This document shows, piece after piece, positions 35,025-43,866 of a stretch of 64,000 nt of DNA. The notes beneath the pieces are model-generated. The model did not search any database and had not been told where the DNA came from. It saw only the letters and a list, made by a program, of their open reading frames with translations. The stretch covers positions 2,759,766 through 2,823,765 of the forward strand of contig LT599017.1 in the NCBI GenBank assembly GCA_900079765.1, written 5' to 3'. The position numbers were made by a program, and so were the translations under genes. Origin of the DNA: an uncultured Eubacteriales bacterium (GTDB taxonomy: Bacteria > Bacillota > Clostridia > Oscillospirales > Oscillospiraceae). Numbering within the stretch: position 1 is the first letter of the stretch; each line of letters begins with the position of its first letter.

Positions 35025-35896
35025 CGACCTTTCTCCAACTGCTGCTGAGGAGCCTGGAGACCGGCAGTATCTACGCGCTGGCCTCCCTTGGCATTATCCT
35101 CATCTTCCGTACCAGCAACATCACCCATTTCGCCCAGGGCTCCATGGGTATGTTTAACACCTTCGTGGTTACAGTGCTGGTCACTAAGGCGGGCCTCCCC
35201 CTGTGGGCGGCGGTCCTGTGCGGCATGGTCAGCGCTATCACCTCCGGCTTTCTGGTGGACTTTTTCATTATCCGGCGGGCCAAGAAGGTCTCCCCGGTGG
35301 CAAAGCAGATCATCACTCTGGGTCTCATCATGATCTTCGTAGGTATCGCCCCCATGCTCTTCGGCGTGGACCCGCTGAGTCTGCCCAAGTTCATCACCAG
35401 CGGCGAGGTAGGCGTCTTCGGCGCCTCCATCTCCTACAACGGCCTCTTTAACATTACCTTAGGCGTGGTACTGATGCTCATCCTCTTTTATGTACTGCAG
35501 AGAACCAAGATGGGCCTCGCCATCCGCACCACCGCCTCCAACGAGCCGGTAGCCCGGCTGATGGGCGTCCCCACCCGGAACGTGACCCTCTTCGCCTGGG
35601 CGGCGGCGGCCTGCCTGGGGTGTCTTGCCGGTGTAATGATCGCCCCCGCCACCTCGGTCACCGTGAACCTGATGGACTCGGTTCAGGTCAATGCCCTGAT
35701 CGCATGCGTGCTGGGCGGTTTCCAGACCTTCTATGGTCCCGTGCTGGGCGCGTACATCATCGGCATCGGCAAGAACATGCTGGTCTACTACGGAAACTCC
35801 GTCTGGGGCGAGCAGATGCTCTATCTGCTGGTGCTGGTCTTCATCGTCTTCCGTCCCCAGGGGCTGGTCGGCAAAAAATTCGTTAAGAAAGTATAA
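35021..35896 (+). CDS. livH: Branched-chain-type ABC transporter permease (LivH)
   Basis: A 291-residue permease. The start is the GTG at 35021, whose GTGA overlaps the stop of the KAS III-like gene; GGGGGG is 6 bases upstream. SIYALASLGIILIFRTSNITHFAQGSMGM is the LivH N-terminus (split here in reading: SIYALASLGIILIF, then HFAQGSMGM), and KTRMG-like QRTKMGLAIRTTASNEPVAR is the cytoplasmic EAA-like loop. About eight membrane segments. The overlap ties transporter and enzyme production together. Confidence 0.93.
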   Translation: MTTFLQLLLRSLETGSIYALASLGIILIFRTSNITHFAQGSMGMFNTFVVTVLVTKAGLPLWAAVLCGMVSAITSGFLVDFFIIRRAKKVSPVAKQIITLGLIMIFVGIAPMLFGVDPLSLPKFITSGEVGVFGASISYNGLFNITLGVVLMLILFYVLQRTKMGLAIRTTASNEPVARLMGVPTRNVTLFAWAAAACLGCLAGVMIAPATSVTVNLMDSVQVNALIACVLGGFQTFYGPVLGAYIIGIGKNMLVYYGNSVWGEQMLYLLVLVFIVFRPQGLVGKKFVKKV

Positions 35897-35908
35897 GGAG
35901 GCGGCGCT

Positions 35909-36964
35909 ATGGAAAACCAACTCATCGACACTCACGCCGCGCCTGCCGGGCAGAGCCTCCCCATGCGGCTGTATAAGAACCCCTACCTCCGCTTTCTCTT
36001 CTTCGGCTTGGTTCTCTGTCTGCTGCCGGTGCTGGCCAAAGCCGGGGCCATCAAGAGCTCCTATGTGGTAAACTTTGGCGGCATGCTTATCTATGCCATC
36101 GTGGCCCTGGGCCTGAATCTGCTGCTGGGGTACTCGGGTCTCATCTCCTTGGGAACCGCGGGCTTTATGGGCCTGGGGGCCTACGTGGCGGGCTACCTCA
36201 CCAGTGCCATGGACGTCCCCTTCCTGGTGGCCGTCCTCGTCGCCGTGGCGGCCGCCACCCTCATCGGCATTCTGGTGGGCCTCGCCTCACTGCGTATCGC
36301 GGGGCTGTACCTCGCCATCGCCACCCTCTGCGTCTCGGAGATCCTCCGCAAGACCTTTGAGGAGTTTGACGAGTTCACCGGAGGTTTCTCCGGCCTCACC
36401 GCCAAGTACCCCACCCTCTTCGGCCTGAGTTTCAGCCGTGAGGCAACCTACGTCCTGCTGGTGGTGGCTCTGGTGCTGGTGATGATGCTGACCTACAATC
36501 TGGTCAACGGCCAGATGGGTCGTGCCCTCCACGCCATGCGTGGCAGCGAGGTGGCCGCCCAGGCCATGGGCGTTTACCTTCTCAAGTACCGCCTGGTGGT
36601 CTTCGCCCTGGCGACAGCCTATGCCGCGCTCGGCGGCGCGCTGTACATCCACTTCATCAAGTTCTCCTACCCCTCGGTCTGGATTCTTACCATGTCCCTT
36701 AACATCCTGGCGGTAGTGGTCATCGGTGGCCTTCGGTCTATTTATGGCACCGTCATCGGCGCGTTCATCGTCTTCGTGGTGCCCGACCTCATCCTCAAGC
36801 AGATTCCGGTGCTGGGGCAGATGAATGGCTTGCCCTACATATTTAACGGGGTGCTCATCATCCTCATCATCATGTTCTATCCTGGCGGCGTGGTCCATCT
36901 GGGGCGGGACATCCTCCGGCTCTTCCGCAAGCTTACCGGGAAGGGAGGCGCGCGCAATGGCTGA
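35909..36964 (+). CDS. livM: Branched-chain-type ABC transporter permease (LivM)
   Basis: A 351-residue permease paired with LivH. NLLLGYSGLISLGTAGFMGLG is the LivM signature region, ALHAMRGSEVAAQAMGV the ATPase-contacting loop, and VVVIGGLRSIYGTVIGAF a conserved late segment. An N-terminal cytoplasmic stretch of about 25 residues precedes the first membrane helix. AAGGAGG is upstream of the ATG. The LivG start overlaps its end by 8 bases. Confidence 0.93.
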   Translation: MENQLIDTHAAPAGQSLPMRLYKNPYLRFLFFGLVLCLLPVLAKAGAIKSSYVVNFGGMLIYAIVALGLNLLLGYSGLISLGTAGFMGLGAYVAGYLTSAMDVPFLVAVLVAVAAATLIGILVGLASLRIAGLYLAIATLCVSEILRKTFEEFDEFTGGFSGLTAKYPTLFGLSFSREATYVLLVVALVLVMMLTYNLVNGQMGRALHAMRGSEVAAQAMGVYLLKYRLVVFALATAYAALGGALYIHFIKFSYPSVWILTMSLNILAVVVIGGLRSIYGTVIGAFIVFVVPDLILKQIPVLGQMNGLPYIFNGVLIILIIMFYPGGVVHLGRDILRLFRKLTGKGGARNG

Positions 36965-37769
36965 GAACCTCCCCGTCACCCTCGCCCCCGGCCAGGTGCT
37001 GAACATCTCGGGCCTGTCCATCCATTTTGGCGGCCTCAAAGCTGTGGACGACCTCTCCTTCCATGTCAACGAGAAAGAGATCTTCGGCCTCATCGGCCCC
37101 AACGGCGCGGGCAAGACCACCGTGTTCAACTGCATTACCCAGTTCTACACCCCCAACCGTGGCCAGGTTATCTTCCGCAATAAAAACGACCAGGTTTTGA
37201 ATTTGGTGGGCCAGCCGGTCCACCGCATCATCCGGCACGGCTTGGTGCGCACCTTCCAGAACGTGGAGGTCATCAAGGAGCTCTCCCTCATTGACAACGT
37301 CCTCATCGGCTCCCACATCGACTTCAAGGCCACCATCTTCGAGCAGGCCCTTAAGCTCCCCCGGGCCCGCCGGGAGGAGCGGGATATGCGCCGCAAAGCC
37401 GAGGAAATCCTGGACTTCATGGGCATCGGCACACTGAAGGACCAGCTCGCAGGCGGTCAGCCGTATGGCGTACTTAAAAAAGTGGAGATGGCCCGCACCC
37501 TCATGTGCGAGCCCAAGCTTATCATCCTGGATGAGCCCGCCGCCGGTCTCAACGACTCCGAGACCGCGGAGCTGGCCCAGACCATCCACTCCATCCGGGA
37601 CAAATACCACTGTACCATCCTTCTGGTAGAGCACGACATGCGCCTCGTCATGACCATCTGCGACCGCATCTGCGCCATCTCCTTCGGAAAATTCCTGGCC
37701 TGCGGCACCCCCGAGGAGATCCAGCGGGATAAGCTGGTGCAAGAGGCCTATCTGGGCGAGGAGGAGTGA
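36957..37769 (+). CDS. livG: Branched-chain-type ABC transporter ATPase (LivG)
   Basis: A 270-residue ATPase. Walker A is LIGPNGAGKTTVFNCITQF, VRTFQNVEV is the Q-loop and Walker B is LIILDEPAAGLND. The signature is unusual: LAGGQPYGVLKKVEMARTL, where LSxGQQ is common, but LivG proteins often read LPYGxQRRLEIAR, so the shift is moderate. The end matches LivG (LVEHDMRLVMTICDRI). Start at 36957 inside the end of livM. Confidence 0.92.
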   Translation: MAENLPVTLAPGQVLNISGLSIHFGGLKAVDDLSFHVNEKEIFGLIGPNGAGKTTVFNCITQFYTPNRGQVIFRNKNDQVLNLVGQPVHRIIRHGLVRTFQNVEVIKELSLIDNVLIGSHIDFKATIFEQALKLPRARREERDMRRKAEEILDFMGIGTLKDQLAGGQPYGVLKKVEMARTLMCEPKLIILDEPAAGLNDSETAELAQTIHSIRDKYHCTILLVEHDMRLVMTICDRICAISFGKFLACGTPEEIQRDKLVQEAYLGEEE

Positions 37770-37774
37770 GTGAG

Positions 37775-38494
37775 ATGAAAACAACTGCTCTGTCCATCCG
37801 TGGGCTGAAGGTGCGCTATGGCGCGGTAGAGGCCGTCAAGGGTATTGATATCGAGGTATATGAGGGCTCGGTGGTGGCCTTGCTGGGGGCCAACGGCGCG
37901 GGAAAGACCTCCACCCTGCGCACCATCTCTGGTCTCACCCCCACCGCAGGCGGCACTATCCAATTCTACGGCAAAGATATCACCAATCTGGACACCGAGA
38001 AGATCGCCCAGCTGGGCATCGCCCAATCCCCCGAGGGACGGCAGATCTTCGGCGATCTGACCGTGGAGGAGAACCTGAAAATCGGCGCCTTCACCGTCAA
38101 GGACAAAAAAACTATTCAGGCCGGGTTCGAGCGCTGCTACCGCTACTTCCCCCGCCTTGCCGAGCGCAAGCATCAGATGGCCTACACCCTCTCCGGCGGA
38201 GAGCTGCAGATGCTCGCCATTGCCCGGGCCCTCATGTCCAGCCCCAAAATCCTCCTGCTGGACGAACCCTCTCTGGGTCTCGCCCCCCTAGTGGTACGGG
38301 ACATCTTCAAGATCATCCGTGAGATCAAGGAGGAGGGCACCACCGTGGTCATCGTGGAACAAAACGCTCTCCAGACCTTGAAAATTGCGGACTTTGGCTA
38401 CGTACTGGAGGTAGGCGAGATCAGCATATCCGGAGAGGCCGACGTACTGATCCGCGACCCCAAGCTGGTGGAGGCCTATTTAGGCGGCAAATAA
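37775..38494 (+). CDS. livF: Branched-chain-type ABC transporter ATPase (LivF)
   Basis: A 239-residue ATPase. LLGANGAGKTSTLRTISGL (Walker A), GIAQSPEGRQIFGDLTVEEN (typical LivF), LSGGELQMLAIARALMSSPK (signature) and LLLDEPSLGLAP (Walker B). GAGGAG sits in the end of livG, 8 bases before the ATG. It dimerises with LivG. Confidence 0.94.
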   Translation: MKTTALSIRGLKVRYGAVEAVKGIDIEVYEGSVVALLGANGAGKTSTLRTISGLTPTAGGTIQFYGKDITNLDTEKIAQLGIAQSPEGRQIFGDLTVEENLKIGAFTVKDKKTIQAGFERCYRYFPRLAERKHQMAYTLSGGELQMLAIARALMSSPKILLLDEPSLGLAPLVVRDIFKIIREIKEEGTTVVIVEQNALQTLKIADFGYVLEVGEISISGEADVLIRDPKLVEAYLGGK

Positions 38495-38567
38495 GCCCCT
38501 CTCCCATTCCTTCCGTGGCCCCTGTGGAATTATCCACTTTAAAAATTATATTTTAGGAGGAACCGAA

Positions 38568-39869
38568 ATGAAAAAGCTGATGTCCCTGCTTCTGGCGACT
38601 TCCCTCATGCTCTCTCTGGCCGCCTGCGGCGGCACCGCCGCCCCCAGCTCCTCCCCCAGCGCCAGCGCCTCTCCCAGTGCCTCCGCCAGTGCCTCTCCCA
38701 GCGCCCCCGCCGAGATCAAGTACTCCCAGGGCGCGTCTGACACCAAAATTCTCATCGCAAACTCCGCCGCCACCTCCGGCGCGTATGCCCCCGTGGGCGT
38801 GCCCTTTATCGCCGGCATCCAGGCCTACCTCGACATGGTCAACTCCGAGGGCGGCATCGATGGCCGCCAGATCGAATTCCTCCACGTGGACGACGAGTTC
38901 GACCCCGTGAAGGGCAAGGCCGCTCTCCAGAATTTTGTGGAAGACGAAAAGGTCTTCGCCATCGTGGGCCACTTCGGCACCCCCGTCGTGGGCGCCACCA
39001 TTGACGACCTGAAGAGCTACGGCATCCCCTCCGTCTACTTCGCCACCGGCATCGGCCAGCTCTACGCCGAGGGCGCCACCACCAACGAAGAGGGCTATAA
39101 CATCTTCCCCGTCCAGCCCATCTACACCACCGAGGGCCAGATTATGGTGGCGCGCGGCGTGAGTAACTTCAAGGCCACCAAGATCGGTATCATCTACACC
39201 AACGACGACGCGGGCAAGGATATGCTCAAGGGCGCCGAGGCCAAATGCAAGGAGTTGGGCGTGGAGTACCAGGCTGAGCAGGTCACCGCAGGCGCGGCCG
39301 ACGTGTCCGCCGCCGTCACCTCCATCAAGAACGGCGGGGCCGATTTCATCATCTGCGCAGCCATCCAGGCCACTATGCCCACCATCGTCAAGGAGCTGGC
39401 CGCCCAGGGTATGACCGCCCCCGTCATCACCACCTACGTCAACGTCTCCTCCGCTATCCCCGAGCTGGTCGCCAGCGACATCGCCGGCAAATTCGACGTG
39501 TACGGCAACGGCTGGGTCGCCTATGACGACCAGGCGGCTCTGTCCCTCTATCAGGAGTGGATCAGCAAGATCGACGAGAGCTACAAGATGAACGCTTACG
39601 CCCAGACCGGCTGGATTGCCGCCCACTTCTTCTGCGAGGGCCTGCGCCGCATCGAGGGCCAGGACATCACCTGGGAGAACTACATGAAAGCCCTGGAGAC
39701 CGGCGGCTACATCCAGAACCCCTTCGGCGGCAAGATCGACTACGCCGACGGCACCCGCGCCGGCACCCAGGAGATGAACCTCTCCAAGATCAACCCCGAA
39801 ACCGAGAGCGGCTGGGAGCTGGTCTATGGGCTGGACAGCATGGAGAACCTGCTCTCCTCCGCCGGCTGA
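38568..39869 (+). CDS. Branched-chain-type ABC transporter substrate-binding lipoprotein (LivJ-like)
   Basis: A 433-residue lipoprotein. The signal peptide ends at the lipobox LAAC (Cys20). A linker of Ser, Ala and Pro repeats (about residues 25-48) spaces the binding domain from the membrane. A type 1 periplasmic-binding fold follows (GVPFIAGIQAYLDMVNSEGG; DGRQIEFLHVDDEFDPVKGK; IGIIYTNDDAGKDMLKGAEA). Such proteins bind branched amino acids but also aromatic acids, urea and other organic acids. It is preceded by AGGAGG and closes the transporter set before a terminator. Confidence 0.92.
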   Translation: MKKLMSLLLATSLMLSLAACGGTAAPSSSPSASASPSASASASPSAPAEIKYSQGASDTKILIANSAATSGAYAPVGVPFIAGIQAYLDMVNSEGGIDGRQIEFLHVDDEFDPVKGKAALQNFVEDEKVFAIVGHFGTPVVGATIDDLKSYGIPSVYFATGIGQLYAEGATTNEEGYNIFPVQPIYTTEGQIMVARGVSNFKATKIGIIYTNDDAGKDMLKGAEAKCKELGVEYQAEQVTAGAADVSAAVTSIKNGGADFIICAAIQATMPTIVKELAAQGMTAPVITTYVNVSSAIPELVASDIAGKFDVYGNGWVAYDDQAALSLYQEWISKIDESYKMNAYAQTGWIAAHFFCEGLRRIEGQDITWENYMKALETGGYIQNPFGGKIDYADGTRAGTQEMNLSKINPETESGWELVYGLDSMENLLSSAG

Positions 39870-39961
39870 TTTCCTCGCACACCACCTATCCTCTCCGCGC
39901 CTGAGGGTCTCCCTCCCCTCCGGCGCGAAGCAGGCGCAGCCGCCTTTCACGCAGTCCGCGC

Positions 39962-39991
39962 AAGGAGGGCCCCGCTTCCGGGGTCCTCCTT
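39962..39991 (+). terminator. Terminator after the liv operon
   Basis: 13-bp stem (one G-T pair) with arms AAGGAGGGCCCCG and CGGGGTCCTCCTT around a 4-base loop, followed by TTTT. Read-through to the hydrolase genes 70 bases on is possible. Confidence 0.75.
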
Positions 39992-40030
39992 TTTCCTTCC
40001 CACATTCCTTCTTGTCTCAGGAGGTCAGCT

Positions 40031-40858
40031 ATGGCATACTTTCAGATAGACAATATGGAGCTCTACTATGAGGTCCACGGCGACCCCGACGGCACCGAGA
40101 CCGTCGCCTTCCTCAACGGCGTAATGGCCTCTACTTCGAGCTGGTCCCTTCTCTGGCCTGTGTTCGCCCGGGCGGGCTTTCGGGTGCTCCTCCACGACTT
40201 CAAGGGCCAGCTCAAGTCCTCCAAACCGGAGGGACCCTATACCTTTGCCCAGCACTGCGCCGAGGCGAAGGCTCTCTTCGCCTCCCTGGGGGTGGAAAAG
40301 CTCCACCTGATTGGCACCTCCTACGGCGGCGAAGCGGCCATGAAGTTCGCCATCCTGTACCCCGAGATGGTCAAGTCTCTCACGGTTATCGACTCCGTAA
40401 GCGAGCTGGATCCGGTGCTGGAGGGTTTTGTGGCAGGCTGGAAGACCCTGTGCGACACGGGCGACGGAGAGGTCTTCTTCCAGGGCATGGCCCCCAGCAT
40501 ATACGGCGGCGCGTACATCGCCGCCAACCGTGAAAAGCTGGCGGGACGGGCGCGCGCCATTAGAAATAACCCCAGCGGCTACCTGGAGGGGCAGAAAATT
40601 CTGTACGACGCCTTCCTTCAGGACGTGGCCATGACTGATGAGCTATCCGGCATCCAGTGTCCCGCCCTCGTCGTCTGCGGCGAGGAGGATATCCTAAAGC
40701 CCCCCAGATTCTCCAAGATTATCGCCGACCACATCCCCCGCGCAGAATATCTCACCCTACCCGGCTGTGGCCACGTGGCGATCTTTGAAAAGCCCGGTGA
40801 ACTGGAGTCGGCCATCTTCGGTTTCGTGATGAAAAATTGCGCCCCGTTCGCGGGCTAA
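40031..40858 (+). CDS. Alpha/beta hydrolase (first of three)
   Basis: A 275-residue alpha/beta hydrolase. The nucleophile Ser97 lies in LIGTSYGGEAAM, the acid is likely in VVCGEEDILKPPRFS, and the histidine in PGCGHVAIFEKPGE. The oxyanion region is FLNGVMASTSSW. Many homologues act on ring-cleavage products, C-C bonds, lactones or esters. AGGAGG precedes the ATG. The CoA-transferase gene starts 13 bases after its stop, so they form an operon. Confidence 0.88.
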   Translation: MAYFQIDNMELYYEVHGDPDGTETVAFLNGVMASTSSWSLLWPVFARAGFRVLLHDFKGQLKSSKPEGPYTFAQHCAEAKALFASLGVEKLHLIGTSYGGEAAMKFAILYPEMVKSLTVIDSVSELDPVLEGFVAGWKTLCDTGDGEVFFQGMAPSIYGGAYIAANREKLAGRARAIRNNPSGYLEGQKILYDAFLQDVAMTDELSGIQCPALVVCGEEDILKPPRFSKIIADHIPRAEYLTLPGCGHVAIFEKPGELESAIFGFVMKNCAPFAG

Positions 40859-40871
40859 GGAGAGAATTCCT

Positions 40872-42182
40872 ATGAGCTTTGAAGAAAAATATATCTCCAT
40901 AGAGCAGGCCCTTGCTATGGTGAAGTCAAACGACGTGATCGTCACCGGCCTGGGCGCCGCCGAGGCGGGTCTCTTCATGGGCCGGCTTCATACCATCGCC
41001 GATCAGGTCAGGAACGTGAAGATCACCAACTGCCTGCCCACCCACCCCTCTGAAATCTATAAGCCGGAGTACGTGGACTCCTTCGAGGTGGACGGCTGGT
41101 TCTTCGCACCCCAGATGCGCAAGGCCCACCCCAACGGCAATATGGCCTTCATCCCCAACCACCTGCACCTCGCCGCCATCAAACGGCTTCATTACTTAAA
41201 GCCCAACATTTTTGTGGGCGCGGCCTCCATGCCGGATAAGCACGGATACATCTCCCTCTCCTGCTCCAACACTTACGAGATGCGCATGATCGAGGCCGCC
41301 GACCTGGTCATTTTGGAGGTCAACCCCAACATGCCCTATACTCTGGGCGATGTGCAGATTCCCGCCGCCGATGTGGACTATCTCGTCCGGGCGAACTACA
41401 TGCCCCCCGTGACTCCCGATGCACCTTTCAGCGAGAAGGATGCCGCCATCGGCAAGTTCATTGCCGACATGGTGCCCGATGGCTCCTGCATCCAGCTTGG
41501 CATCGGCGGCATCCCCAACGCCGTGGCCGCCGCCCTGGAGACTAAGAACGACCTGGGTGTCCACACCGAAATGCTTACCACCGGCATGATGCACCTTGCA
41601 AAGCGAGGCGTTATCAACGGCAAGCGCAAGCAGATCAACCGGGGTAAGATCGTCACTACCTTCGCCATGGGCATCCCTGAGCTCTACGAGTTCATGGATT
41701 ATAACCCCTCCATCGCCGTCATGGACGGTGCCTGGGTCAATGACCCCTACACCATCGCCCAAAATGACAACCAGATTTCCATCAACACCACCCTGGAGGT
41801 GGATCTTACGGGCCAGTGCGCGTCCGAGTCCCTGGGTTCCCGCCAGTTCTCCGGCACCGGCGGCCAGGCGGACACCGCCATCGGCGCCCAGATGTCCAAA
41901 AACGGAAAGAGCATTATCGCCCTCTACTCCACCGCTTTGGTTAAAGGCCCCGACGGGGAGCGGCGCGAGGTCTCCAAGATTGTGCCCCAGCTCATGGCAG
42001 GGGCCGCCGTCTCCCTCTCCCGCAACGATGTGGACCGGGTGGTCACCGAGTACGGAGTGGCCGAGCTCCGGGGCACCAGCATTCGGGACCGGGTCGCCCG
42101 GCTCATTGCAATCGCCCACCCAGCCTTCCGCGAGGTCCTCTGGGACCAGGCGGTAGAGGTCGGCATTCTGGGACGGAGGTAA
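40872..42182 (+). CDS. Acetyl-CoA hydrolase/transferase family CoA-transferase
   Basis: A 436-residue family I-type CoA-transferase similar to 4-hydroxybutyrate or butyrate:acetate CoA-transferases. The catalytic glutamate is Glu233 in VHTEMLTTGMM. The oxyanion and CoA loops include QLGIGGIPNAVAAAL, FSGTGGQADTAIGAQMSKNG (the conserved GGQxD), and VVTEYGVAELRGTSIRDR. It moves CoA between acetyl-CoA or another donor and a carboxylic acid, so it probably activates the acid brought in by the nearby transporter or frees the end product. Confidence 0.92.
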   Translation: MSFEEKYISIEQALAMVKSNDVIVTGLGAAEAGLFMGRLHTIADQVRNVKITNCLPTHPSEIYKPEYVDSFEVDGWFFAPQMRKAHPNGNMAFIPNHLHLAAIKRLHYLKPNIFVGAASMPDKHGYISLSCSNTYEMRMIEAADLVILEVNPNMPYTLGDVQIPAADVDYLVRANYMPPVTPDAPFSEKDAAIGKFIADMVPDGSCIQLGIGGIPNAVAAALETKNDLGVHTEMLTTGMMHLAKRGVINGKRKQINRGKIVTTFAMGIPELYEFMDYNPSIAVMDGAWVNDPYTIAQNDNQISINTTLEVDLTGQCASESLGSRQFSGTGGQADTAIGAQMSKNGKSIIALYSTALVKGPDGERREVSKIVPQLMAGAAVSLSRNDVDRVVTEYGVAELRGTSIRDRVARLIAIAHPAFREVLWDQAVEVGILGRR

Positions 42183-42188
42183 GGTACT

Positions 42189-43004
42189 ATGGCCCGCTTT
42201 GTATTCGAAGATAAATGCATCCACTTTGAGGAGTACGGCTCCGGCCGCCCCATCGTGGTGCTCAACGGCATTATGATGTCCTGCGGGAGCTGGCTGGAGT
42301 TCGTGGAGCCCTTCTCGGCTCAGAACCGGCTCATCCTCCTCGACATGCTGGACCAGGGTAAAAGCGACAAGATGGACGCCCCCTTCTCCCAGGCTCTCCA
42401 GGTGGAGGTGGTCAAGGCCCTGCTGGACCACCTGGGGCTCGACAAGGTCTCCCTCCTGGGCATCTCCTATGGCGGCGAGGTGGCCCAGCGCTTTGCCGTC
42501 AAGTACGGCGGACACCTGGACCGGCTGGTCCTCTTCAACACCACCCCCCGCACCGGCCCCTGGCTGCGGGACATTGGCGACGCGTGGAACCTGGCCGCAT
42601 CCGACCCGGACGCCTACTACCTCACCACCATCCCGGTCATCTACTCCCCCGCCTTCTACCGGGAGCACAGCGGCTGGATGGAGAACCGCCGCAAGCTTTT
42701 AAAGCCCATTTTCTCAGACCCCGGCTTCATCAGTTCCATGGTCCGTCTCACCAACAGCGCCGCCGACTTCGACGTGACGGAGCTCCTCCCCGGGGTCCAG
42801 GCCCCCACTCTGGTGGTCTCCTGTCAGGAGGACTACCTTACCCCCCTGGAGGAGCAACGCCGCATCGCTGACCTCATCCCCGACAGCCAGTACGTGGTCA
42901 TCCCCCATTGCGGTCACGCCTCTATGTACGAGCAGCCCGTCCTCTTCACCTCCCTGGCCCTGGGCTTTATCAATAACCCCAAGCTGAAGTTCAATATTGT
43001 CTGA
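42189..43004 (+). CDS. Alpha/beta hydrolase (second of three)
   Basis: A 271-residue alpha/beta hydrolase, 6 bases after the CoA-transferase. The nucleophile is Ser93 in LLGISYGGEVAQRF; the acid is in VVSCQEDYLTPLEE and the histidine in IPHCGHASMYE. It is similar in plan to the hydrolase at 40.0 kb (SYGGE, VVLNGIMMSCGSW against FLNGVMASTSSW), so the two may be old duplicates with different substrates. GGAGG precedes the ATG. Confidence 0.88.
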   Translation: MARFVFEDKCIHFEEYGSGRPIVVLNGIMMSCGSWLEFVEPFSAQNRLILLDMLDQGKSDKMDAPFSQALQVEVVKALLDHLGLDKVSLLGISYGGEVAQRFAVKYGGHLDRLVLFNTTPRTGPWLRDIGDAWNLAASDPDAYYLTTIPVIYSPAFYREHSGWMENRRKLLKPIFSDPGFISSMVRLTNSAADFDVTELLPGVQAPTLVVSCQEDYLTPLEEQRRIADLIPDSQYVVIPHCGHASMYEQPVLFTSLALGFINNPKLKFNIV

Positions 43005-43060
43005 TCCCTCCCGCCAGGGTGGCTCCGCCCCCCGAAAAGCGCCCCCATTAATAAATAACA

Positions 43061-43089
43061 TTGCGCTTTCCCTATGCTTTTGCTATAAT
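43061..43089 (+). promoter_or_regulatory. Promoter of the TetR gene
   Basis: TTGCGC (43061-43066) and TATAAT (43084-43089) are 17 bases apart. An inverted repeat GCCCA/TGGGC (43099-43115) follows the -10 and could be a site for the TetR protein. The ATGAATCA-type operator of the MaoC/KAS III promoters is not present here. Confidence 0.65.
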
Positions 43090-43139
43090 AAAGTATTCGC
43101 CCAAGAATCATGGGCCTATCCAAGAAAAGAGGTGCAGCC

Positions 43140-43847
43140 ATGCAGGAAGAGCTGGTGAACATGCCCCGCACCAAACGGGGCCGGACAACACTTAACAACA
43201 TTCTCAGCGCAGCGGCGCAGGTCATCTATGAAAAAGGCTATCACGCCGCCTCCATCAACGACATCACAAGTCTCGCCGGCGTGGCTTCGGGCACCTTTTA
43301 CGTGTACTTCGACGGCAAGTATAACCTCTATAAATACCTTCTGCTCCAGTGCAGCCATAAGATCCGCAAGCACTTAAGCCGCTCCATCCAAGGCTGCGAG
43401 ACCCGGCGCGAGGCTGAGCGCGTGGGCCTGAAAGCCTGGCTCGAGTTCATCGTGGAAAACCAGTATATGTACCACATCATCTGGGAATCTCTGTACGTGG
43501 ATTACAACCTCTTCGTACAGTACTACGAGACCTTTGGCAAGGCCTACAAGGAGGGCCTTGATAAGGCAAAAGAGTCCGGCGAGCTGGGCGATATCGACAC
43601 CGAGGTTCTTGCTTTCACCCTCATGGGCGCCAGCAACTTCCTGGGCCTGAACTGGTGTCTCTTCCAGCGGGACCCTTCCGCCATCGACCACGTGGTGGAT
43701 GAGTTTATGAAAATCATAGAAGGCGGCGTGTTCCAAAGCTCTTTCCAGCCGCCCGAGCCTGAGCGCCACGCCACCCCCTATCCCCCCGAGCCCCGCTTCC
43801 GTTTCCAGGTGGCGGTGGACGATCCCGAGGGCGAAGAAGACGACTGA
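43140..43847 (+). CDS. TetR-family transcriptional regulator
   Basis: A 235-residue regulator. The HTH (ILSAAAQVIYEKGYHAASIN, then DITSLAGVASGTFYVYFDGKYNLYKYLL) is a textbook TetR domain in residues 12-60. The ligand domain ends in an acidic, proline-rich tail (EPERHATPYPPEPRF; DDPEGEEDD) that is longer than usual. The start at 43140 has AGAGGT 6 bases upstream. It lies inside the hydrolase/CoA-transferase block, so it is the best candidate for the repressor that binds the two 16-bp operators at 33.7-33.9 kb. Its ligand is probably a CoA ester, as for other TetR controllers of acyl-CoA pathways; that is inference. Confidence 0.9.
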   Translation: MQEELVNMPRTKRGRTTLNNILSAAAQVIYEKGYHAASINDITSLAGVASGTFYVYFDGKYNLYKYLLLQCSHKIRKHLSRSIQGCETRREAERVGLKAWLEFIVENQYMYHIIWESLYVDYNLFVQYYETFGKAYKEGLDKAKESGELGDIDTEVLAFTLMGASNFLGLNWCLFQRDPSAIDHVVDEFMKIIEGGVFQSSFQPPEPERHATPYPPEPRFRFQVAVDDPEGEEDD

Positions 43848-43866
43848 TTAGAGAGGACGATGTTTC

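Noticed and set aside
38640-38715. Ser/Ala/Pro repeats in the binding protein as a tandem repeat of interest
   Set aside because: This is a usual lipoprotein linker in this group of Firmicutes.
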